Of a stretch of DNA of 64,000 nt, positions 55,937 to 64,000 are shown in pieces (the stretch's first letter is position 1; each line of letters begins with the position of its first letter). The DNA is from Calendula officinalis. Its lineage: Eukaryota; Streptophyta; Magnoliopsida; Asterales; Asteraceae. A program made the position numbers and the translations under genes. The notes under the pieces were generated by a model. The model was given only the letters and a program-made list of their open reading frames with translations, ran no database searches and was not told where the DNA came from. The DNA is taken from assembly GCA_963853835.1 (NCBI GenBank), contig OY970830.1, forward strand, positions 31,767,966 to 31,831,965, in the 5' to 3' direction.

Positions 55937-56109
55937 CAACGTTTCTCATTCGAAATAATATAACTATACTCTAAAAACTCTAAAATTGAAAAAAATATTG
56001 AAATGCGGTTACAACAAATATAATATTAAAGTATTTCGGATGTTTATATTATTTACAAAATTCATAGTACAATATTAATCTTTCTTTCGATTCTTTTTCA
56101 AAATTGTAT

Positions 56110-56305
56110 TTCCGTTATAATATACTCACTCGACGTGACCGAGCTTTACTCGTGATGTGTGAGACCTAACCATTGTCTTAACAGTTTCCAAACTTCTCGT
56201 GATCATATGGTAAATGTTTACCTATGTAAGAAATCGAACTTGTAACATCTAGAAGATTATTTCAGACACACTTATCATTAGACCATTATCAATATCCATA
56301 TGGTT
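56110..56305 (-). mobile_element. SINE upstream of the dehydrin gene
   Basis: On the minus strand an A-box-like tggtctaatgataagtg is followed by a B-box-like gttacaagttcgatttc, then gacaatggttaggtctcac. This is the family also seen at 6055-6230 and 61352-61561. Ends are approximate. It lies about 580-780 bp before the dehydrin ATG and contains an ACGTG core at 56133-56137. Confidence 0.6.
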
Positions 56306-56750
56306 TCAAAGTACAATATGTCCATATATATTATACTTTGAATCCTTTAAACAATTTGTAGTTTTGCTAGCTTCTCGTTAGTTGTTTTATGTTTTATTAT
56401 ATGACGTTTCTAAAAAAAAATATTATGTCAATATATAAATAGCAATTTGTGTAGGTGGATACATCATCTTATAGTTTACTCAATTAGGTAGCTTAACTAT
56501 TACTCTATTAGTATAATTGTAAGTCATATCAGTTATAACTGAAAGCTAGTTTGATCTTTTATACTTTATCCATAACTAAAACCAAACTCATGGGTTGATA
56601 AAAAGTTATTTGGAAACTGATGTCATAATAAGCTTACAACTAGAAGTTAAGGGGTAAGTAATGAAACTTTAAAGAAGCTCAAGGATCATTACTGCAATAA
56701 ATTATAAATTTCTCTCGAAGTTTAAAGACACAATCGCATCCCCAGCTTCT

Positions 56751-56758
56751 ATTTAAAC
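56751..56758 (+). promoter_or_regulatory. TATA box of the dehydrin gene
   Basis: TATTTAAA, 131 bp before the ATG; transcription probably starts near 56785. No CCGAC (DRE/CRT) core was seen in the preceding 700 bp. Confidence 0.6.
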
Positions 56759-56888
56759 CCTCCATAACCCCTCTTTCAAAACACACTATCATTCAAACAT
56801 TCTCAAAACTTGCTATTTCAAAAACAAAAGTTACCTAGTATTTTCACATATTTATTTTTGGTATTTCTACCTTGATTTTGTTCCAGTT

Positions 56889-57830
56889 ATGGCTGACAAA
56901 ATAGTTCACCATCATTCTCCCAAGGCCGAAGAGAACTCGGACCAAGGGTTGTTCGATTGTTTTGGAAAGACCGAGACCAAAGACGAGAAGAAAGAAGAGA
57001 AAAACGAAGGGTTGTTGGCGAAACTTCACGTTACCGATAGCAGTTCCAGTGTAAGCTCTCGTTTTTTATGTGATTTGTATATAACAAATAATGTTGTCTT
57101 TGTACAATGTAATGTATGAACTAACGTATTTTACTTATTGTGAATTTTGGAGTTACTTATTTATATTTTTGACATATTTTTATAGTCGAGCGATGAGGAG
57201 AATAAAGACGGAAAGAAGAAGAAGAACAAGAAGAAAGACAAGAGCTTAAAGGAAAAAGTTGAGAAGAAAATTGAAGAAGACAAGGTGAAGATCAATGTGA
57301 AGATCGAAGAAGGTAGAGAGAAAATTGTAGAGCTTAAAGGGAAAACTGTCGAAAAGATCGAAGCGGGCAAAGAGAAAGTGGAAGAAATCAAAGAAAAAAT
57401 TGGGGAGAAAATCGAAGAGTACAAAGAGAAGAAAGATGCAAAGAAACATGAAAAACAAGTCCCAACTGTAAAGCACGAGGAAGTGGTGGTGGTGGTGCCA
57501 CCATCATCAGATCATCAGGCACCACCACCACCACCTTCTTGTGAAGTGGTGGTCCACCCACCAGAACCAAGTAGTGAACCTGACGAGAAAAAGGGGTTCA
57601 TTGAGAAGATCAAGGATAAACTTCCTGGTGGTTACAAGAAGGCGGAAGATGAACACACCGCCATGTCACCACCGCCACCGGTGGCGGCACATGCCGGCCA
57701 TTTTGCTGATGGCGAAACCGAGCAGAAGGAGAAAAAGGGTATTTTTGAAATGATCAAAGAAAAGCTTCCAGGGTTTAGTTCAAAGAGTGAAGAGGAGATT
57801 AAGAAGGAAAAGGAGTGTGATAAAGCATAA
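56889..57830 (+). CDS. Dehydrin (acidic F-S-K2 type, COR47/ERD10-like)
   Basis: Two exons, 56889-57050 and 57186-57830, joined in frame by a 135-bp intron inside the Ser tract, the usual dehydrin position; about 268 residues. An F-segment, DQGLFDCFGKTE, lies near residues 18-29, and the S-segment SSSSSSDEE near 51-59. There are two K-segments, EKKGFIEKIKDKLPG and EKKGIFEMIKEKLPG, in the last third. Between S and the first K lies about 75 residues of Lys/Glu repeats (KEKVEKKIEED.., EAGKEKVEEIKEKIGEKI) resembling an amphipathic LEA-type helix, then two His/Pro/Val-rich linkers. Dehydrins protect membranes and proteins during cold or drought and stay disordered until bound. The start ATG follows ccagtt and is the first in frame. 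Confidence 0.95.
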
Positions 57831-58568
57831 GAAAAATGGTTTATTAGTTTGGTTTTATTTGTGAATGTTAGTTGCTTTCAAGTTTTTGTTGTTTTTAAAT
57901 TAGTAGTCTTTCATGTGTAGTGTAGTTACTTTCAGAATTCCAAGTTCTAGGGTAAGGATATTCTTGGGATTTCACTAGTATGAAATGTAACAATTTGTGT
58001 CAAGTCTGTAAGTTTTTATTTATAATGACTTGTACATAAATTACCATGTGGTTATATACACCACCAGTTTTCATTTTTTAAAAGTCTCCTAATTGATTAA
58101 AAATGACCATGTGGTTATATAATATAAAAATGACCCTATGCTTTTTTTGTTTCATTTCTTATCTAGTTTGACGTCATCTTAGTTTGGAGTTTACTGTTTG
58201 ATAATAAAAAAAACAAAAAAAAAAAAACAAAAAACTTTCATTACACGTGACATCTTGCAAAACCCCAACATATGATAATAGAAGTTTGTTGCATTTTCTA
58301 AATAATACTATTAGGCCCATGTGGCTATTTCCACTGAAACCCACACTAAAATTGGTCTATTTTACATACGGAAAAAAGAAGATGGGATTTAACTATATTA
58401 AAGCGCTAATGTGAATTTGTCAAATTGCAAATCGGGCGATCTATTAGACAACATTTTTACGTCTTTATTGGCGTTGTGAAATTGAACTAACAGACAGGGC
58501 GGACAATGGCCTTTCTTTTATACTTTTCATATTTTTTTATAATGTTACACTCTTTTTATATATTATAA
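57831..58568. other. Dehydrin 3' UTR and intergenic DNA
   Basis: Transcript probably ends by about 58040. The rest is AT-rich with an A-rich run near 58205-58232. No gene seen. Confidence 0.5.
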
Positions 58569-59004
58569 CTAGCTTCAAAGCCCGCCCGACTGGGCGGGCA
58601 TGATTCGAAATATATGTAGAAAAATAACAAAAATATTGATACAATTTAAATGACATAACAATCCATAATTGTAATGATTAGTTGGTACAAATTTTGATAC
58701 ATGAACAAATGTTATAGGAAATTTAGAGACGAAATAAGACTTCTTTGTAAACGATATTTGTTGTTGAATTAGTGTAATTGTCATCTTTGTCGCAACAAAT
58801 AACCTTCATTCTGTAATTGTTCTTAACTCTTGATACAACTATATAAAGTTGACTATGTGAGAATATTGGTTTTTGAAAAAACAAACCAATATGCAGAATG
58901 AAACCTTGCAATATGAGTTTGATAAATTCCCACAGTATGCGTGTAAAGATATATAGTAAAAGAAAGCGAGGGAAAACTGCTTGGCCGAAATTTTTGGTCT
59001 TCAT
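58569..59004 (-). mobile_element. Helitron 3' end (minus strand), left border at 58569
   Basis: On the minus strand the sequence ends with an 8-bp-stem hairpin GCCCGCCCAGTCGGGCGGGC (58580-58599), seven bases, then CTAG at 58569-58572 followed by T. That is the standard Helitron 3' terminus. The adjacent upstream sequence encodes the tail of the helicase. The other end of the element was not identified, so 59004 is only the edge of the readable helicase part. Confidence 0.85.
58723..59004 (-). pseudogene. Helitron helicase C-terminal remnant
   Basis: The last about 45 codons read FSHSQLYIVVSRVKNNYRMK, then NSTTNIVYKEVLFRL, the conserved C-terminus of plant Helitron Pif1-like helicases (motif VI with its Arg). 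The N-terminal portion of this frame does not match, so the upstream part is shifted or lost. The helicase unwinds DNA for rolling-circle transposition; this copy is dead. Confidence 0.8.
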
Positions 59005-59171
59005 TTAGTATAAGGTAAAAGGTTTTAATTTTATATAATAAATCTGTTAGTTTTATTACATGTTAGAATGCTCTAATTAAATAAATACTTCCCAAATATG
59101 TGCAAAGTAGTTAAGACAATAGTTATTTAGGAAATTATTTAAAATTTACTTAACCAATCCTATTTCAAGAA

Positions 59172-59378
59172 GGATTTTTCTAACATGTGCCCCTAGGCAC
59201 ATGTTTAGGTGCATTAATTCAATTGAAGTTTCCTAATGAAGTCTTATTATACATTAATGAAGTTCATGGTTTACATTTTTAAGAGATGTGTTAAATGTAT
59301 TTTTGAGTTATAATGGAAAGTTGATGTTAGTTAATGCACTCTAACATGTGCCCTAGGGGCACATGTTAGAAAAACCCG
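59172..59378. mobile_element. hAT-type MITE with 8-bp target duplication
   Basis: Ends ggatttttctaacatgtgcc and reverse cgggtttttctaacatgtgc. Flanked by a perfect 8-bp repeat ttcaagaa at 59164-59171 and 59379-59386. 207 bp, non-coding. Confidence 0.85.
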
Positions 59379-59386
59379 TTCAAGAA

Positions 59387-61339
59387 AAGTCAAAATATAT
59401 AGTATTTATAGGAATAATATCTTTAATCACAAAAGAAATGGCAGGTAATTTTAAATTATCAATCGGTGATTGATATTTTGTTTGGAAATTTAGAAAATCA
59501 ATCCTAAAATAAATGATGTTTAATCAAACATAGATCACACGTAATTCAACATGATTCAACACATAAACAGTTTAAAATTAGTAAATAAAAATAAAAATGT
59601 TAATCAAACATTTAGTCAATATAAGTTAATTATCAGTTTGAAATCTCGAGTCTAGCGATAACATTGTAAATATTTTTCATGTTTATGTTGAAATCATGAA
59701 CAAATAATATATTAGTCATGTTATTGTGGTAGAATTACATATTAGTCAAATTTGACTAAAAAGTCAAATATGAATAATAATTAGTTTTTATATATCAATA
59801 ATTTGTATTTTAATTATGTAAAAGAAAGAAAAATTTAAAAGGTTATACATAATTAATTCCTATATTTACGTACTGTTTATAAACAAAAAAATTGATCATT
59901 TTAAAGACGAATTGTGAAGGAGGAGACTCTTTTTTAACTCTGAATCTTACCTAGATGCAGATGAGTGAATTAGCAAATAATTAAGGAGAAATCTGTTTTG
60001 TTTGTATACAAATACAAATACGAAGTATGAGTAATGTAAGTTGCTGATTACTCGAATTAGCTTATTCACATAAATTATAAAAACCTCATTCAAGATGTTG
60101 CTTTTTTCCCAAAGTAAAAATAAGTAAAAAATTCGTCCTTAAATTGGTTGTTATATTTACAATAATGTTAAAAGCTTTCGGAAACATTACAAATTTGATT
60201 GCAGTACCTGGTATTGGAAGAGTAAGGTCGATGCACAGTATTTCCTGCGGTCGATTTCCTGCAAGGTAACACTTTTTAAAACATATGAAACACGTTACGG
60301 AATCAACATACGGTTAGTTAGTATTTTAATAGCAAGTATGAAATACGAAACCATACATGTTGTTGTTCAGTAATTTTTCAGCACGAATCGTCCTGTTCAA
60401 TTGTATGTTCAACGCATAAACAATGTATGGTTTAAATAGGCTTAATTGTGGTAAATATTCAAATTTTTTATAGGTGATAAATATATGTTATGATATATCC
60501 GGAATTCTTGGCTATTAGGGGTAACCATCCCAAATAATAGGAGAATTTTGTAAAATTTGAATTTGAAATATTCAAAGATAATATTTAAAGATTTGGTTTA
60601 ATATGTTCCTGAAATATCTTAATGATTCGGTGATTGTCGTAATATTTATTTTGAAATTCCAAATGATTGTTTTAAATTAGGCGATTAATATGGGATACAT
60701 GTTAAAAATTAAAACAGAATTTTGGGTTTGCTTAGGAATCTCACGTTTTGGTTTTGGTTTTGGTTGACATGTGGCATTTTAGATAATTACACATCATCAA
60801 TAGGAATCAATGAGAATTCTTGAATGAGACATGTTGGCAAAACAAACTCAAAATTAGACCTCATATATAGAGGTAGATTTTCATGTTGGAAAGGACAATT
60901 TTTGAGATTTTGGCACAGGCCCATTAAATAACTACGAGTATATGCAATGTATGTATGTATGACAGATGATATATCTTCTTTACTTTGTGCTACTGACCCC
61001 TCTGAGGATATTTATGTATTTATGTTGATTATCACCAAACGGCTTATAACTTAGTGATATAAAATGTTGGAATATGTTTTTTATTGACCTGTGTTAGAGT
61101 CTCATTCTGTGCAATGTGATATAGATTTAATAACAAATTTAAAGATTGTATGTGACTGCTGTTAGAAATAATCAAAATTAATTATTTTATAAGTCATCAT
61201 TATATTCAGCTAGTGATGGATAAAACTTGTAATCAAAATTAATTGCGAATATATGAACAACTAAATCTAATAAAACTTATACCCATACCAAAACATGGAC
61301 CCACAACATAATTTATAGTCATAAATGTCGCCACTTAAG
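59387..61339. other. Intergenic, AT-rich, no gene recognised
   Basis: No exon, RNA gene or full element could be supported in this stretch. Confidence 0.5.
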
Positions 61340-61351
61340 AAAACAACTAAG

Positions 61352-61561
61352 TTTTTTTTTAAAGGTATTCTCAAATTTTCATTATAAACGATCCTCTAGG
61401 ATGACCAAACTAATATTAATTATTTATGCGACTTAATCATTGTTGTAGACATTTTTAAACTTTATTTAGTCATCTAGTAAATGTTTACCGAGTAAGCGAT
61501 CGAACCAGTAACTTTTAGGAAGTCATTCTTGAGCTTTATTAGTAGGTTATCACCCGATAGT
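61352..61561 (-). mobile_element. SINE with poly(A) tail and target duplication
   Basis: Minus strand: B-box ggttcgatcgc near 61505-61515, gtaaacatttactagatga, gacaatg-type segment, and a 9-base A tail (T-run 61352-61360). Flanks aaaacaactaag (61340-61351) and aaaacaaccgag (61562-61573) match at 10 of 12. Same family as the copies at 6055 and 56110. Confidence 0.7.
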
Positions 61562-61849
61562 AAAACAACCGAGTGGTCGAATTAAAACAATTAACTAACT
61601 AGGCTACAATAGTTTGATATAGATTTAATTGTCAAAATTTTATCTATTACTGTATAAATATGATTATCGTAATTATTATATCAATAAAACGAAAAAGTTG
61701 CTGAGATCCAAATAACTTTTAAAATTGAAGAAAAAGAAACAGTTGTCAAATAATTGAAGATGTTTTATGAGACCAGTCATGTGCCTTTTCTTTGTTGCTT
61801 CCCCGTTCCCAATCACATGATAAAAATTATTCCATTCCTTGAAAAATAA

Positions 61850-62161
61850 TATTACCTCCGTATCAAAATAAGTGATACATTTAAAAAAAAATTATAATTT
61901 TTAAGTCAAAAGATTAAAAGATAGTTTAAGATATATTAAAATAGATAGTTAGATGAGTCTCAATTCTTTTGAATAAAGTGATATTAATGATGTTTAAAAG
62001 TAAAAGTAAATGTAAAAGGGTAATTTCCCTATATTAAAGTAGATGGTTAGTGGAGAAAGGGTCCCACTTTTTTACCAAATAAGGTAAGTTTTAGAAGCGT
62101 ATCACTTATTTTGATCCACCCTTAAATAGAAAGTGTATCACTTATATTGATACATAGTAAT
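61850..62161. mobile_element. Stowaway-like MITE
   Basis: Left end tattacctccgtatcaaaat with aagtgatacattt; right end, reversed, tattactatgtatcaatata with aagtgatacactt. A second copy of the end word (tatcacttattttgatcca) lies inside the right arm. Ends coincide with TA. Confidence 0.65.
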
Positions 62162-62452
62162 AAATAATTAAAATTTTAGATAAAAGACTAGTTTTGTCTT
62201 AAGATATAGAGAAAATCACTCAAATGTCACATTATTTATGAGGTCTTTCATTTTTTGTCAAGTCATACACGGGTTTCTTATATTGTCGCTGACATCCTTA
62301 GAGCACCCAGTATGGTAACGCGCCTCACCCCGTGAAATGCCACGTCGGCTTCAAGGAGCTCACCACCACATTGTACGTGGTGTGAGTGAGCGGCTGCATG
62401 GTGCCCTCGACGAAAGCAACGAGCCAATAAGCTATTGTCACGTGGCAGTAGC

Positions 62453-62932
62453 CAGGGGCGGAATTAGAAGTTTCCACCAGTGGTAGCACCTTTGCGGGGA
62501 TTAAAAAAAGGCAGAGGTCCTAAGGGCAGCACCCTAAGTGGTGTCCAAAGAGCAGCGCGTCGAAACAAAAACAGATTTAACATAAATAAATCTATTCGAC
62601 AAAAACCGTGTTTGGTTATATGCACCAAGTCTCCAATAACTAATTTCATAAACCTACCAGACAACTATTATTTTATAGGCCTAAAGCTAAAAAAGTACAA
62701 GATGCACACTTTGGATTCTCTTATATTTGATTTAGATTTTTGTTTGAGCTTTAAGTTTGGACTATTGGTTAATAATTGAGTTTTTTTTAAGATTGCTTTG
62801 GGTTATTGGTAGGTTTTTTAATCCGATAGTAGCACTGCACCGTAATACCAAAAACAATTCTAAATTAACACTGTGAGAAAAATTTGAGCAGTAGCACGTG
62901 TCATTGCGGGACCTATACCAGGTCCGCCCCTG
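62453..62932. mobile_element. hAT-type MITE with CAGGGGCGG ends
   Basis: CAGGGGCGGA at the left and its complement tccgcccctg at the right. 8-bp flanks gcagtagc (62445-62452) and gcagtagt (62933-62940) differ at one base. 480 bp, no transposase. It splits the sequence upstream of the Harbinger-type fragment. Confidence 0.85.
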
Positions 62933-63001
62933 GCAGTAGTCGTTGGGGAATAGTCGGATTCGGATTTTTTAATTTTTTTTATTAATTAAACAAAAACCTT
63001 T

Positions 63002-63009
63002 TATAAATA
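63002..63009 (+). promoter_or_regulatory. TATA box before the Harbinger-type fragment
   Basis: TATAAATA, 107 bp before the ATG at 63109. Confidence 0.5.
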
Positions 63010-63108
63010 CCTCAACATTTATACAACTTTTCACACAACACTTTCAACATTTTCACACTTTAAACCTTTAATACACCTTCATATTTTCAACACAACCCTG
63101 CTTCCAAA

Positions 63109-63315
63109 ATGTATATGGATCCCAAATGTTATTCATCTGATGTCGACTATGACTCTGATCTTTTCTTTAATATTAATCAAGCGTATAGTACATACAACAA
63201 CAAGAAGCTCAGACATCACAGACCCGAGTGCCAATCTTTCGTGACCGTGCAACTGCTGAGAAATATTTAATGGATAACTATTTTGGTGACAATCCTAAAT
63301 ACCTTGAGACGTACT
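63109..63315 (+). pseudogene. PIF/Harbinger-type transposase N-terminal fragment
   Basis: From ATG 63109 the frame reads MYMDPKCYSSDVDYDSDLFF and, after a one-base frame change near 63200, continues TRVPIFRDRATAEKYLMDNY then FGDNPKY. The (V)PIxRDR..LxxDYF..NPxY pattern opens plant PIF/Harbinger nucleases (ALP1-like). The catalytic DDE part is missing: from about 63320 the sequence becomes Copia RNase H in the same frame. Confidence 0.65.
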
Positions 63316-63818
63316 TCCTAAATAAAAATGATGACTTTAAACTTCAAGCATACAGTGACTCGGATTGGGCAGCATGTCCTCATTCAAGAAGAAGTATTAG
63401 TAGTTTCTTTATTATGCTTGGAGGGAGTCCAATTTCAAGGAAATCAAAAAAACAAGTCACAGTGTCATTATCCTCGTCAGAAGCTGAGTATAGAAGCATG
63501 AGAAGAGTTACTGCTGAATTAGCTTGGCTATCAAGATTATTACACCAAATGTCTATTCCAGATTTAACACCAATACTAGTTTGTTGTGATAATCAAGCAG
63601 CTATATACATAGCAAAAAATCCAGTCTTTCATGAACATACAAAACATGTAGAGTTGGACTGTCATTTTGTTCGGGAGAAACTTAAAGATGGTCTTATTTC
63701 TCCATCATGTTCCAACTAATTCTCAACTAGCTGACTTATTTACTAAAAATCTTCTAAGCAAAACATATTATCATCTATTAAGCAAGTTGGGTGTTTCATA
63801 CTCTCCAACTTGAGGGGA
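63316..63818 (+). pseudogene. Copia RNase H fragment, 5'-truncated
   Basis: LQAYSDSDWAACPHSRRSIS, LSSSEAEYRSMRRVTAEL, VCCDNQAAIYIAKNP and HTKHVELDCHFVREKL are Copia RNase H motifs. A frame change near 63700 precedes the usual LADLFTKNL ending, and a purine tract ttgagggga leads to an LTR start at 63819. Integrase and RT are absent. Confidence 0.9.
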
Positions 63819-63913
63819 TGTTGTTATTACTTTACTTGTAAATAATAGTTAGAGTTAATCAATAAGTTTTAGAAAGTTTGTTAATAAGTTAGTTTGTTAA
63901 TCACTCTATAAAA
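63819..63913 (+). repeat. Start of a Copia 3' LTR
   Basis: TGTTGTTATTACTTTACTTG follows the polypurine tract; TATA-like ctctataaaag near 63903-63913. The LTR is interrupted by the SINE poly(A) tail. Confidence 0.7.
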
Positions 63914-63999
63914 GTTTTTTTTTTCTTTCTAAACGGCAATCCTAATCTACACCTAATTTTCACCTATGTCCATGACGGGACTCGAACCCCCAACCTTAA
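63914..63999 (-). mobile_element. tRNA-derived SINE, cut by the window edge
   Basis: On the minus strand a perfect B-box GGTTCGAGTCC (63977-63987) is followed by about 50 bp of body and an A-rich tail (T-run 63914-63923). The T-stem does not pair fully, so it is not a functional tRNA. Its 5' half with the A-box lies beyond the window. Confidence 0.65.
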
Positions 64000-64000
64000 G

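Noticed and set aside
63977..63987. Functional tRNA gene
   Set aside because: B-box is perfect but the T-stem does not pair and an A-rich tail follows, so a SINE fits better.
1..63999. CRISPR array, prophage, operon-type defence or biosynthetic cluster
   Set aside because: Introns, plant gene families and plant retroelements throughout; no regular spacer-repeat array or prokaryotic gene order.

Overview
The window is nuclear DNA of a flowering plant, most likely a eudicot. Coding genes are split by AT-rich GT..AG introns, spacers are AT-rich, and most of the length is LTR retrotransposons, MITEs, Helitron debris and SINEs. The element families look like those of Asteraceae, but that is an impression from pattern only. 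I see no bacterial, organellar or CRISPR-type content.

Layout. 1-2690: a long near-perfect hairpin, a Mutator-type MITE with a 9-bp target duplication, and the last three exons of a chloroplast-type peptidyl-tRNA hydrolase/CRS2 gene whose 5' exons lie outside the window. 3500-5702: a complete five-exon gene for a small plastid DnaJ-type zinc-finger protein. 7907-19091: an 11.2-kb degenerate Copia element with a clipped 5' LTR. It carries a large extra reading frame (14937-18445) behind pol with its own promoter-like leader, and about 46 copies of the 7-mer ACTACTG (either strand). 20918-26158: a six-exon membrane-anchored GH9 endoglucanase gene with MITE-loaded introns and a duplicated upstream ORF. 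27033-51659: a nested stack. A hAT-like element was entered by a Tekay-type chromodomain Gypsy element (27601-46655), whose 3' LTR was entered by a young Copia element (37081-44999). A second, apparently intact Copia element with identical LTRs (46762-51564) sits in the same hAT-like host. 53422-54958: a Mutator-type element that may carry a captured host exon. 56889-57830: a two-exon dehydrin gene of F-S-K2 type. 58569-59004: a Helitron 3' end with the tail of its helicase. 62280-63999: a PIF/Harbinger-type fragment broken by a hAT MITE, by a Copia RNase H fragment and finally by a SINE.

How the parts work together. The four host genes are unrelated housekeeping or stress genes: plastid translation or RNA work, plastid protein assembly, wall cellulose processing, and desiccation protection. 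They are separated and invaded by transposable elements. Each retroelement makes its own gag, protease, integrase, reverse transcriptase and RNase H. Only the 46762-51564 Copia looks able to do so without help. The Gypsy LTR is notable for stacking telobox, W-box and TGGGCY (site II) motifs. All identifications come from reading motifs by eye; no database search was run.
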